Assembly (NCBI GenBank): GCA_903813345.2
Contig: CAIIXF020000009.1
Coordinates: 22,531,759 to 22,595,758 of the forward strand
From: Owenia fusiformis
Lineage: Eukaryota > Annelida > Polychaeta > Sabellida > Oweniidae
Direction: 5' to 3'
DNA: 64,000 nucleotides
Below are positions 17,801-32,800 of the stretch, piece by piece. The translations under genes and the position numbers were made by a program. The notes beneath the pieces were generated by a model that was given only the letters and a program-made list of their open reading frames with translations, was not told the DNA's origin and did no database searches. The stretch's first letter is position 1. Each line of letters begins with the position of its first letter.

Positions 17801-20800
17801 TTATTTATTTCATGTACAAAAAATTCTATAAGCCTTCTATAGGAGAAATAAAATAAAAAAATAAAAAAACAACTCTGAATTGATATAGCCTACACGCTTT
17901 TGGCAAATGTATGAATTCTACAGTGCAGATTTTCATTGGACTCAAATGACACAAATAAAGATGCCCAATTTTTAACATCCAACACTGCTCACCTACCTTG
18001 TAAACCATGACCCAGATATCAGGACCATAGAAGGTGTCCCAGTCAGCATGTTCAAAGAGCACATCTGAATACTTCTGGATGTATACTCCTTTTAAGTCAT
18101 TACCAATCTGGCTGCCTAACTTTCCCCTTACATGACAACGGAGTCCCATCTTGCTAATGGAGAAGGCCTTCCCAGAGCTGTTTGCAAGAGAGAACAAGAA
18201 GTGTTCTTCTAACTCCTTGGGTGAACAACCCTACAACAGAAAAAAATTCTTTAATCACATATTCTCGATATATTCTCAATATTCTGTATTGGCACTAGAC
18301 TTCATCTCGTTCCAATACAGAATTTCTCGAGCAGAATATATCCTGTATTGCACTTCAAATCATTCAATAACTTATAATATTGATAATTAATACAGTGGTA
18401 GATATTTACATGCAGGCTTATTGTACTTACATCGTGAACAAACTAACTGTCATATATGCTTGGATGTTCTGTCAATAAAATAGCTATTAAGGGATGTAAC
18501 TTTTCTTTTCGTATTCTATTCCCAAGGTAGTTTAGAAAATAGTGAATTGAGTTGGATCAGGGGTAAGCTGAGTGTACTTTTTTCCGATACGGACTGCTAT
18601 GACTCGGTGAAAGTTAAGATAGACAATAACTTATCTATCAATGAACAGTCCAAAATATTTTAATGTGGAAACAAAAATGAAGATTTTACTTCTTGAAATG
18701 TAAGCAAAATCAAAAGTATAATTTTACACAGATTTAGTTTGATTAATTCCCTGGGATGAAATTGTCAGTTAGTCAACTTTGTGAACTGGTGATCTTCCAA
18801 ATACATGCAAGATCCTTTAAGTTGACACTTTCACCTTTCAAATGGTATATTACAACCTTCAGATTAACGAGAATCAGATCAGAAATTTCAAGGAATAGAT
18901 TGATAGTTAAAGTGTACATGTTGCCTGCAAAGTCACCTTTGCTTAGCTATAACTAATTTTAGAAAGCTTGAAGAATGGTGGAATGTACAAGGGCCAATCC
19001 AGAAGTCCTGATAAATATGCTCTAACTTATAAGTTTATCATTTGTTTTCCATAATATTTACAGAGTAACTGGGTCATTCATACAAGAAACAGCGTTTTTA
19101 TCAGAACTTCTGGATCAGCCTTTGCACTTGTACCAGGTCGTTCAATAAGTTCACGGAAAAATGCTCTCATTTCAAAGATTCTTGATATTTTCCCATAAAA
19201 TTTTCACACAATGTTTAAAAAATACTTTCTGATTGATTCTTAAAATCTCAGCATCTCTAATTAGATTGGTCAAAAATAAGGGTTACTATGGTAACTTGAC
19301 TTTTGGGTAGGCGGGGCACGTTTTACGTCACACAATTTACCATCACAGAAATCTATCAATATGTGCAAAGGAAGGATCCTTATTTTTTATTTGTTCTTAT
19401 TCAAATTACAAATTTTTGAGGGAAAATTGATGTTCATTGTTTTCACGAACATTTCTGAAATTGTGTTAGTTAATGCTGTACCAGTGGACCAGAAAGTCAA
19501 CAAAGTAATGGTATGGTAAGTCGATTAAAACTTCCATTCAGCCGAACTCTAAATTTTTCCATCAGAATAATGCAGCCGATCACACTGCTAATATTGTGCA
19601 GGAAACCATCACAAATAACTGGCAAAATAGATGGCAAAGCTGCCCCAAGTTACATACTCTCCAGATGAGACAACTTTGATTTTGCTGTTTTTACTAGGAT
19701 GAAGGATCAGCTAAGAGGTTGACTTCATGAAACAATGAAGCTACTTTCGACTGCAGTCCAGATTGCCCTTCAAACAAGTTTTCGAGATGACTTCAGAGCA
19801 TTGTCTCGTCAATGGCTTGAATGGAACCTACTGTGCATTAAACATGCGGGAGAATATTTCTAAAACCTTATGGGACAATAGTTGTTACTATTATTACATT
19901 AAGTAATATCATGTACAAGTAGAAAGCGGAGAAGAAATTCATGTGATATACTCATAAATTGCCTACTATTCTGTTGTTTTTCTAATGAATAATGTGACGT
20001 AAAAAGTGCCCCGCCTACCCAAAGGTCAAGTTACCATAGTAACCCTTATTTTTGACCAATAAAATAAGAGATGCTGATATTTTCAGAATCAATCAGAAAG
20101 TATTTTTTATACATTGTGTGAAAATTTCATGAGAAAATATCAAAAATCCTTGAAATGAGAGCGTTTTTCCGTGAATTTATTGAACGACCTGGTATATATG
20201 TTAAAATCAGTACCTGGTCTTTCATTTCAGCTTTTTTCTCAGCAAACCTTTCAGCCAGATGGGTATTATGCACAGTCTGAACTCTCTTGAGCTCATACTT
20301 GTCTAAGGATGCAGTTGAGTCAGGAAAGAGTCTGCTGTTGGCTATGATCTTCTTCATCTCTGCCTCTTCTTGGCTCCCTGCCCTGACATCCCTGAGCACA
20401 AACCCTGAAGTACAATAGAAATAGGTTAATATTCTTACTATAATATAATGTGATGATATAAACAAGTCCATGTTTGAGGTGGAGAGGTGCAACCCATGTA
20501 CATTTACATGAATATGGTAGTGTTGTATACTAGTAGAAGTACAAAATACTGTTGAACATTGGATAACTTCAGTTATAACTTTCTCAGTACAGAAAGATGG
20601 CAGCACACACAATGTGCATTTTAAGTTTTGTAGTGTTGCATACTAGTAGAAGTATCTACTGTTGAACATTGGATAACTTCAGTTATAACTTTCTCACTAC
20701 AGAAAGATGGCAGCACACACAATGTGCATTATAAACTCCCTCCCTCGAACAAGTAATATTTTTTCATTTTCCTATTGTGGCCATTTATAAGACATGGAAT

Positions 20801-23800
20801 TTTAACCCCTACACAAATGTAACTACCAATTAAGTTTATAGTGCTGCATACAAACTTGAAGAGAGCTCTGATTTGTGAGCTTTAATATTATTAAAGCAGA
20901 TAAGTAACATCCTAAATCCTAACAGTTTTCTTATCTAGTTATATAATACAAGTATAAAGGACTGTAAAAATGCCCTTCATAGAACCGAAAAATTGTTTCT
21001 GTTGTATAATTCTGACCTTTCAAATGATGTGTCCTGATTGTGTACTTCAGCTAATTACTTATTTGCTATGATTTCTCATTATGAGGCAAACGATACTACT
21101 CAACAAGTTCTACAGGAGTTTTGTTTCTCAGCTCAGTTTAACATATACAGTCCAGCTGTTCTTATAATGTTTACAGATATAAACAAAACCTCTCAAGTAT
21201 TAGAAGGCCTGGACTACTTCACATCTCAGTGAGACTGAACAAGACATAGTTTTTTGATCTATCCTAGCCCGATTATGTCTATCCCTAAAAATAGCCATTC
21301 TGAATTTCTGATGCTCATAACATCTTTCTGTTTCACCAGAAACAATTCATGGCTGAGAAGAAATGAGATATTACAATTTATCATGATGAAAAAAGCTAAA
21401 TAATCAGAAATGTAGTCACTGAATTTTCTGCCTTCATAAAAATTGATATTTTCAAAATCTAAATATTTAAACTCCCACAAAAGGCTATAAAAGCAACATA
21501 GTCCTGAAGATCTTCATTTGTGTTAAGTTATTCATACTGTATATAGCTTGGCTCTTGGGTGTTCAGACAATACTATGTTGAAGAATATATTCTTATACAA
21601 AACTCTCCAAGACATCCTTCTAAGGCAAGCCATATCCATCCAGTATACTAAGGATTGGGCAAAACACATATTTCAATTTGTTACATGGAATCTAGGATGG
21701 ATTCTCCCTGTATATTTTTGGACTCTGGAACTATTTCATACCCCCAAAGTATATGGATAAGGGAATACATAAAACTCCACACATTTTCTTGTCTGAACTG
21801 GATCTTAAAAACCAGGAAACTGCAGTGCAATGAAATGAACTATACTGAATCAACCCCACATTTTACTCATCACATCATATATCTTACAAAGAGCATCTGA
21901 TGAAAGAAAGGAGATGTGAATATCAGGATGGCACCAAAGAGACAACACACTTAGAAAATTCATGAAGATATCATTATAACTACAGGGATATTCCAAAATA
22001 AAAAGGTTGCATTTTTGTGTCACCCTGTATATGAGATGCAATGGCCTGAGGGAAACACACTTTCAAATACTAGCACTGAATACTAATAAGTGATAGTGTT
22101 ATCATTGATCATGAAATCTATCCTCATCATACCCTGAGATATTAAAATTTACTCAGAGGAATGTTCAGAGTATTTGATATTGCATTTTGTCTCTCGTCTT
22201 ATTGTACAGATCATCTAATTCTAGTCACCCATCAATCAATCCATTTGGGCTGTTTGACATGATTCATCTTCAAATTAACATTAAAATGCTGACATAGAAT
22301 TTTACCATGTGGTCCATTTTTTGAACATTCTTTATTCTTTTATTGGAAAAGAGGTTTTGTCTTTGGAAGCTTTGAAATCTTGCTGAAGTCTTGATTTTTC
22401 TAACAAAGGAACTTTGAATTCTATTGTATTCATTTTCCAGCAATTTGCTATGGCTGCGAATGCAAATGTGCTTATATTGTTGTACGTGACATAAGCATTT
22501 TAGAATTTGTCTCATTGATCTGATCTGAAAATTAGGTCTACCAAAGTTGATTTTCAATGTGTTTTCAACATTAAATGAATCAGATGTGTTTATTTTCTAA
22601 ATTATCTTGATCTTCCAAAAATTCAGACATAATGGCTTTATGCAAAATCTTTAATTTTCAATAGTCAGGTTTGTAAACCTAAAGTAAAATCATAAATGTT
22701 TGGGAGTACTTTGAATTTAAAAAATAAGCAATCAAATGACCAAATTGAAACAGTTTATGTAAAAATAGAAACATTTATATTTGTCCTAACTTTTGTATAT
22801 TTCAGTTTGTTTTGTAGTTTAGCTATCATATCTGTGTCCTCTTATATTTTGATACTTCTCTGCCATGTTATTTTGGAAAAATTAACATGGCTGAAACTCC
22901 CCAAATTACAAAAGGCCATAGCTTTGCGGCACATTATACAAGGTGGGCCAAAAAAAACACCACTTTTTTTCAAGACACTATAACTTTTTTATTTTCCAAC
23001 CTACATACCCCAAATTTTGCAGTTATATAGTGCCAAGGGTTCTTAGTAATAATATAATGTAACGAGTCCTTCAACTGGGATTATATTTGATCTAGAAGAG
23101 GAGTTCCATTGGTCCGCCACGCCATTTGATGATAGATTTTAGTTTTAGTCACCTTGCTGATGTAGCAGTATCAATGAAATGTTAGCTAGATTTTTTTCAA
23201 CGTGTCCTAATTGCCAGCTTTAGTTAAGCAATTTTTTAGATTGGGTACCTTCATACCATCTCCTGGAGACCTCCCCATACCCTAAACTCACTTGGGTTTG
23301 AATTAGGGCTATTAGCTTGACGGTCATCAGGGCGTATCAGTTTAGGAACATTATGCAAATTATGCTTATTTCTCATGGCACACCACATGTTTAAGTGAGA
23401 CGCTGGTGACATATTTTATTCAAGTAAAAGTGTATAATTCATGATCAATGGCTAGATAACAACCCCAAGTTTCATTTGGTATGTAAATTATGATTTTGTA
23501 TCAAAAATTAAAAAAGTTATAGCATTTTTAAAAAAAGTGGCGTTTTTTGGCCCACCCTGTATATTACTATCTGAAATATACAAAAGTTAGGATAAATATA
23601 AATGTTTCTATTTTTACATAAACTGTTTCAATTTGGTCATTTGATTGCTGATTTTTTAAATTCAAAGTACTCCCAAACATTTGTGATTTTACTATAGTTA
23701 TGTAATAACAAGAATCATCCTATTCAGTCATACAAGTTAAAGAAAATACATGACTTGTTTACTGACACTAAATTGGTCAGGAGATGCCCATATTTAAGGA

Positions 23801-26800
23801 ATATACAATGATAGGCCATTCAATATGGTGAAATTCAGAACTAGTTGGACAGAGTGTCATACAAATTAGCACGAACCGAAGCTAAGTGCATTTGTACTAA
23901 CATTCTGTCTAACGAGTGTAGAATATCACTGTATTGAATGGCCTATCATTATTTATTCCGATTCAAACATAGAAAATGAAAAGATTGTTCAGAGAATTGG
24001 TGCTTTAGGTCAATGAAAGAAATAACCGAATTTGCTGCTGCTTCGCCACTCCAAGTTGTGACGTCACAATACAACACTGGAAGCAGCTCGAATAGAGTAT
24101 GATCGTGCCTGTATGGAGAAATAATGAACGTTCATTATTGGCTATGCTGCTGGAAAAGAGGTTTTGTCTTTAGCTTGAAATCTTGCTGAAGTCTTCATTT
24201 TCCTAACAAAGGAACTTTGAATTCTAAATTCAAATAGAGCACGGTCATGTTTCAATAATTATTAATTGATTATTAAAGTTAAGAACTTCCTGGATATCAT
24301 AATTGCAATCAAACATAATCTCTTATCTCTAGACAAAACATGATTTTGTTTATGTATCTATTTCCGTCATTGCAACTGGCATGTTTACACAATAATCTAG
24401 AGCTTGTTAACAGGTAAAAACAAATTCTGCCCTTGCCCAAATATCACAAGTTTGGTTGAGATTTAGTCTTTCCACCAATCAGCAATACATATTTATTGAG
24501 GTGACTGCTATGGCATTATTTTTGCTTCTTTATTCGTTAAATTCAAATATATTCGATATATGGAATATTTATATTCGCTAAATCAATTTTCCGTTCGGTA
24601 AAAACATTTATATATTTGTTACAGCGAATTAAGTTTTCAAAATAGCCAATGGATTAAATCCCTAAATACTATGTGCATTACATTACATATTTTATTCACT
24701 AAATGATATATGTTTTGCGTAAACTGTTATGGTATTCCTTAAGAGTAATACATATATGCGTAATACCGAATTTCTATTTGAACCCTTACCGAAATAAGTT
24801 TGTCTATATTTACCAAATGATTTATTTTTCAATAACAAAGTTAATGCTTTTTACCGAAAGCTAATTTGCTATTTACCGAATGCAATAATTAAAATTAAAC
24901 CAATATTCGATAAGTTTCGTTGTTGTTCGATATTTTGTCACATGACCTCGAGTTTTGTAAAATGGCCGCGCAGCTACATCAACATCGTTTTCATATATCA
25001 CGTGACTGAAAGTCTCGTAAAGTCTCGAAAAATAACGAAATTTATCGAATGTGGCATTCGGTATTTACCGAATATAAATAAGTTAAATACCGAATGTATA
25101 AATAATCATTTGAATTATACGTGCGCTAAGGAAAACAAATTGAATCGCTGCATCACACAAATGCATGTATAGATATCAAAAGTAAATGCCAACACAAAGA
25201 ACAAGTGAAACTGTTCAGCGAATATAAATTGTATCGATTATTATATTCGATAAAATAAAAAAACATTCGATACATTGGGTGAAGGTTTGGTAAATTGTTT
25301 GTTTTATTTGGTATGTATGGAATATTTAATGTACCGAATAAAGAAGCAGTTTAAACACCATAGACTGCATTCTCATGACAAAACAAGCTATAACTTTGAT
25401 CACATTTAGCTCCTAAGGCTCCTTAGATTTTCATGCAACATTTTATCTTACATGCAAATATTTATATGGTTCATTTCCTTTACTAGCAACAAAAGGGCAA
25501 AGTGTGTGAAATGTCAAGAGGGATCTTTTCAATAGTTACAGTTTGTACTGTATAATTAGAATTTTATACATGACAATATTTGATATATGTAATCAGGTAT
25601 TGGAGTTATAGAAGATGCAGCAATGCCTAACTTCAAAAGATGGTTTCGTGGCTGGAGGAGTTTTGCCACAAACTTATGAAATGATGAAACATTTGTAAAT
25701 TTTGATGAAAAAGTTTTTGCAGGCATGCCAGACAGCTCTTCAAGATTTTCATCCTCTATCCAAGGCTAACAAGAAAACAGCAACTCCAAGGAGTAGCAAA
25801 TCCCACCAAACAAAAAATGTTTTGATAAATAGCAACTATCTTGAAAATTTCATCTTGAACTGAGCTGAAAAGTATTTTGGCTTCATTTAACTTTAAATGG
25901 AAAGATAAGGTTTTTCTTTTTAAAAACTGGGTAAAAGTAGGCTTCATACATGTAAAAGATTTTTTTGATGAAAATGGAAATATTTTATCAGAACACCATG
26001 TATTTAATTGGTTTTAAGAATATTCAGTCATTCGAAACACTGGCATTTCAGTTATCAAAGATAAACTTACAAAAAATGCCAACCATTTTAAATTTCTTCT
26101 CGAGCAGAGCTCATTTGTCCCTAGAAATCGGCATATAAAATTTGAACCAACTCTGTCCAATGGTATTTGAGCTATTAAAGATTATATTTTTTAAACAAAA
26201 ATAAGACATTAGCATATATAATTGAACCAAATACATCTGCTGGTATTTGAGTTATCAAAGATTTCATTCTATGAAGAAAACAAGCCATTTTGAAATTTAA
26301 AAGCTGTTGTCTTAAAAAATCCTTCTTGACCAGAGCTCCTGTGTCCCTAGGTATCAGCATATAAAATTTGAACCAAATCCATCAACTGGTATTTGAGTTA
26401 TGAAAGATAAGATATTTTACAAAAAATACTGAAAATTCCTTCTCCAGCAGAGGTCCTACACACATAAGGCAAAGGCCTATAAAATTTGAATCAAATCCGT
26501 CAACCCGTATTTGAGTAATTGCCTGGACAGACAACAAATGGACGAACAGACAGATAGCTTTCCTATATCCTCCTCAAACTTCGATTAATGGGATAACAAT
26601 CAGATGAGAGCTTGATTTTGCATAAATTGAAGAGATAAGAGAAGCTGATTTTTCAAAAGAATTTCTAAAGCAATGGATTTTCATCCAACATTTTTTATTT
26701 TCAAAATTTCTTCTCTTCTCATTTTCCTCTGAATCTTTTTTAGCAATCTAGAATTTGATTTGATTTTCCAAAGAAACTGCTGATTTTCACTCTTAATTTT

Positions 26801-29800
26801 CTCCATACATACTCATTGTATAAAAGCCATACTCTGTAGTTACGAACTTAGCTTATATGACATAAAGTTGTTATGATATAAGTTGTTACAAATTTGCTTC
26901 ATGTACCTGAAACATGTCCAAGTAAGAAGCTATATACTCTGCAGTTACGCACTAAGCATATATAAAGGCTATATACTCAGCCGTTACAAACGTTAGTGTA
27001 TATAAAGGCCATATCCTCAGCAGTTACGAACTTAGCATGTATAAATGCCATATACTCTGTACTTATGTACTTACAGTATATAAAGCCGTGCTCTTTAGTT
27101 ACGAACTCAGCGTATATAAAGCCATGAACTCTGCAGTTACAAACTTAGCAAACATAAAGCCATATACTCTGTAATTATGTACTTATGGTACATAAAGCCA
27201 TATACTTTTTAGTTACGAACTTTGCATATGTAAAGCCATATATTCTGCAGTTATGAACTTAGTGTATATAGAGATCATATACTCTGTACATATGTACTTA
27301 TGGTATATAAAGCCATATACTCTCTTAGTTACGAACTATGCATATATAAAGCCATATACTCTGCAGTTATGAACTTAGTGTATATAAATGCCAGCAGTTA
27401 TATATTTTGGGTATATAAAGGCCATATACTATGTACTTATGTGCATACTGTACAGGGCGTCAAAAACAACGGCACCCCCCTCTACAGCAAAAGGTACTTA
27501 ATGTTACATGGTGTGTCATATCTCATTTTAAAGACAAATTAATTCTGGAGTTACCTGAGAAATATCAGCGTTATATCATATAATTTTACTGATTTACAGC
27601 TGATTCTTAGTAGTTGGTATGACCACCAGTTGCTGCTCGAACAGCAGCTTATCTGGATGGATATGATTTCAATAAAAATTCAGATAAAGGTGTAGCATTG
27701 GATAATCCTCTTAGCACTTTCCTCACATTCTTCAGAATTACATCCTTACTGTATCTTTTTTCAAGAGGCTCTTTTTCCATCAACTCCTATACCCTGTTTT
27801 TCAGAACTGAGCCAATATGTTCAGTGTAGTTGAAATCAGGGCTAATTCTTTCATATTCCACTTTCTTAAGATTTGACCTTTAACCAGTAACAGAGCAGCA
27901 AACAAAGTACCGAAGTAGCAAACTTTGAAAAATGTAGCTTTTTTAATATAAAGTTTTATTAAATGAAATTTGATGAGTAATTCCAGAATTAAATTATCTT
28001 TCAAATGAGGTATGAAATGATATGTAACATTAAGGACTTTTTGCTGTAGACATATAAAGCTGTATACTCTTTAGTTATGAACTTAGCACATATAAAGCCA
28101 TATACTCTGCAGTTACAAACTTAATGTATATAAAGGCCATATACTCAGCAGTTATATTATTTTGGGTATATAAAGGCCATATACTATGTACTTATGGTAT
28201 GTAAAGCCATATACTCTTTAGTTACGAACTTTGCACATATAAAGCCATATACTCTGCAGTTACAAACTTAATGTAGATAAAGGCCATATACTCAGCAGTT
28301 ATATATTTTGGGTATATAAAGGCCATATACTCGTACTATGTACTTATGGTATGTAAAGCCATGTACTCTTTAGTTACGAACTTTGCACATATAAAGCCAT
28401 ATACTCTGCAGTTACAAACTTAATGTAGATAAAGGCCATATACTCAGCAGTTATATATTTTGGGTATATAAAGGCCATTTACTATGTACTTATGTGCATA
28501 CTGTATATAAAGCTATGTACTCTTTAGTTACGAACTTAGCGTATATAAAGCCATATACTCTGCAGTCACAAATTTAGCGTATATAAAGGCCATATACTCT
28601 GTACTCACGTACTTATGGTATATAAAGCCATATACTCTTTAGTTACGAACACAGCGTATATATAGAGATTATCCTATATGAGGTTCAGGATATTGGGATT
28701 ATCCCGAGGCTAATATAATATATTTGCCCGAGGGCCGCAGGTCCTGAGGGAAAATATATTATATTGGCCAAGGGATAATCCCAATATCCTGAACCGACTA
28801 TAGGATAATATGTTTATCCCATACCAATCTTGGTCATCTGGTTCACGTTGTTCAATCATGGAAATATTTTAGAATATTCATGTCCAGTTTTCTTGGCCGT
28901 TCCTGTTCTCTCAAATATTCCCACATTTATTTTCTCGAATTTTTTGATTGATTAAGTGGATGCGTCTTCCCTTTCTTAAACCATCAAACAGATCCCGATT
29001 GTCTGTGTTTTCTCCATTGTCGTTTACAGTCATTACGCGAACGTTACAAATTATGAACAAATATGCGAGCGGCGATTATGACGTAGCGGGCAGATATACT
29101 ATATCTGCCCGCTCAGAACGGGACATAAAGCTATATCTGCCCGCTGATGAAAATATAAGTTTTTACAAACCGGCTTTATGTACCTGTAACACGTCCAAGT
29201 ATGGGATAAAAAGCCATATATTCTGCAGTTATGAACTTAGTGTATATAAAGGCCATATACTCTGTACTTATGTACTTATGATATATAAAGTCATATACTC
29301 TTTAGTTACTAACTTTGCATAAGCCATATACTCTGCAGTTACGAACTTAGTGTATATAAAGACCATTTACTCTGTAGTTATGTGCTTATGGTATATAAAG
29401 CCATATACTCCTTAGTTAGACTTTGCATTTATAAAGCCATATACTTTGCAGTTACGAACTTAGTGTATATAAAGGCCATATGCTCTGTACTCATGTAGTT
29501 ATGGTATATAAAGCCATATACTCTTTAGTTACAAACTTTGCATATACATGTATAAAGCCATATACTCTGCAGTTACGAACTTAGTGTATATAAAGGCCAT
29601 ATACTCTGTACTCAGGTATTTATGGTATATAAAGCCATATACTCTTTAGTTACGAACTTTGCATATATAATATGTATAAAGCCATATACTCTGCAGTTAC
29701 AAACTTAGCGTATATAAAGGCCATATCTCTTTAGTTACGAACTTGGCATATATAAAGCCATATACTTTGTTGTTATATACTTAGTATATCTAAAGGCCTA

Positions 29801-32800
29801 GATTATTGAAAGGCCATATACCCTGCAATTCTGATAGGGTACATAAAGGCTCGTCTCATAGCCCTTCCTGGTTCTTTCTTCACACGTTTGAAAAATAATT
29901 TTCATGTGTAGAGTATGAAATCTTGGATTGCATACTACTTGACCCAGGAGTACTGTATATTACCACTGTGCCAGGGATGCAGCATTTGTTCACTTTTAAC
30001 ATTCCTATCACTCCCTTAAATATTTTAAGGGCTTCTTTTTTCCCTTATTCAACATCCAGGTAATTTTGTACCATCTCTGTCCATTTTTGAAAACTCATTC
30101 AAATAATTCCCAAATTCAAATAATTTCTCTAATACCTCTATACACCTTTTTCCATCTGAATATGTATCCTTCAATCATGAGTATTGTTTATAAATCCTTA
30201 GAATATCTATCTAAATCTATCTATATTGACGTACCTGTATGATTTAAGTTTGGTATGTGGTACTGGTGCTCGAGCTCATTGTGTCTGCTCATCGTGTCTA
30301 CAATCAGATAAATAAACACTCACATTCCAAAGTGCAATCTATAAACCTGGGATTAAACTGATTGGATAAAAGCAACCACTAAGAGATGAGATTGAGTGAC
30401 ACCTCAAGAAAATATTTGGTGACAAACTTGTGGCTAATTTTTGTATAATCACAAACTGTTTAGATATGTTTGTGAGTTTGTTGTTTTTCATATGGCTAAT
30501 TAAGAATTCCACCTGCTGACATCAAGGCTACATTATTGAACTGCCTGCTGGGCAAGTAAACTGCGTAATCTTTAATGCTTGACCTGTTGACAAGGTTGAC
30601 ATAGCAGTGTAAGTATGCTTGGATGAGCTATTTTTGTTGAAAACATGTGACACTGTAATTTGCATCAGGTGACTTATTGATCTTTTTGTGATACCTGCGG
30701 GGAAAGCTCGTTAAATATTTCGAAATTAGCTTGCACTGCGGGCAGTTCAAAAATGCAGCCCAAATGTCCCTCACAGTTTAATCCCAGGTTGTATAAAATA
30801 TTGAATTGTTGATCTAATTCATACCTTGGTCACATTTGCTACGATTTTCACAATGGTGCCCGGAAAATTGAGTATTTTGTTCAACATTGAATACAATATT
30901 GAGCAAAACACTTAATAGGCCGGGCGCCGGCCGATGGATCGGAGCAAATGTGACCCAGGCATTACAATACAATACAGATAATTACATAATTAGTGGAAAA
31001 CAGCTTCGCAGTTCGGTTATGTTCCATTTTTATGAAAAATAAACCGACCCAATATATTCTGATATCATTCTTACAGTTTCAGTGGCATTTGTTTACAAAC
31101 ATTACTGCCTGCAAAGTGTCATATCACATATCCAGCCAATATTCCCTCATTTCCTTGGTTCAACAAATGGGATCAGAATTAATTAGAAAGGTCTATTCTC
31201 TAACTTTCTAAGCAACAATAGACTAATCACAATTGAAAAATGTGAATATGAAAAATAAAATCTTTAACAAAACTGATATCAGGTAATTAAGTTTCAAACA
31301 TGAACAATTCTCTATTGAAACACCTTTGTCATCCGTCTCAGATATAGTACCATATGAAAGCTTACTTATTCTCTATGGCTTGTGCTCATTCAGTTCTACT
31401 TGACCTAATTTCAATTTTTCATAAAAATGTTAAAAACTTCAAAAACATTATAGCTATCAAATTCAAGTGATGCAAATCACATGTGACAGTTTTTATAATA
31501 TAAGGTAAACATTAAACATTCTCACAATATGAAAAGAAGAACCATATACAAGCCATCGAGAATATTCAGATCCTTTACATTCTATAATATTATATTACGT
31601 CATGTATTTGTGAGATTGAACAAATGAAAAAGTTCATTTTTTCAGTTGTGTTGCACATATCAATGATTGGTAGAGATTCTTAACACTTAAAGGTATTTCC
31701 CCATGTTTAGAAATTTTAATTGTTTCCTGTTTGAAGCCCTATGGAAATATCCAAGTTCATTCCTAACAGGGCCTGCATCTTTTAGTTTTGCAAAGAATAC
31801 ATAAATGTATCTAAATCATTAGTTCAGGGGTCATCATAATAATTTTCTGCAATGTGTGAAAATTCAGAAAATTCAGTGACCTATTTTGTAGAAGCACAAA
31901 AATAAAGATCACTGAATTTACTCATTTTCATATATCAAGAATATTTTAAGAATATTCTAGAATAAGTATCTAGAATATAGAATATGTACCATTAATTATA
32001 AACATGAGGATATACCTTAATGGCAGTTACTTAGATAATTAGATATGTTTACAATTTTTTTCATACATGCTTGATTTAACAATATGTGTACATGCCTTAC
32101 ATGTTATTAATATATAATGTCATTAGTGCTAAACAGGCAAATCCAACATAGCTTAGCTTTATAAGTAACAAAAAATAAAATAACTAAAAATAAAAAAACA
32201 ATTATAAGCAGCATTTTTAATATATTATGATTTCAAAATTGAAGTTTTCTCATTTTGAAAACATTGTCCATTATCTAGAAAACTTGAGTTCTCTGCTTTC
32301 ATCCGACAAAACATTTATGATTTCAGGTTTGAGAATATCCCCTATCTCTCCTTTATTCAGAATCTCTAGCTTAAATATAATAAAGCTTTTTAAAAAATTT
32401 TGGTCAATATCAAACTCCAAATCTTGTATAGTTTTAAAGTGACACGATTTTGCATCAAGTAAACAATACAAACTTAAATAAATGATGTATGTTTTTACTC
32501 AAACATTGTTTTATTGAACAACCCAGGTGATAGCATACAGTAAAATTACATCTTTAAAAAATTTACAGGTATACAGAATTATATCAATCAAATGCAACTT
32601 TGTTATATATCTTATCATGCCATTACAAGGCACATTTTTCACATTTAAAGCAACACTGAAATGACGACAAAAGTGCTTAAACATGTTAAAGAGACACAAA
32701 TATATTTTTGTCTTATAACTCAAACACATATTAAACAGAAAAATGTATTAGAAGTTGTAAAAATTAAGACATTGCCTCTTTAAGCACATATGTACATTGC

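Larger units (their letters stand above)
26815..29830. repeat. About 3-kb array of 38-bp monomers (ATATAAAGCCATATACTC)
   Basis: Monomers follow the pattern TATATAAAGCCATATACTCT, then GCAGTTACGAACTTAGTG, TTTAGTTACGAACTTTGCA, or GTACTTATGTACTTATGG. Three monomer types often alternate, giving a higher-order unit of about 115 bp. A Tc1-like element (27453-28049) and hairpin-bearing sequence (about 28660-29215) interrupt the array. TATATAAA boxes recur with each monomer. Confidence 0.92.
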
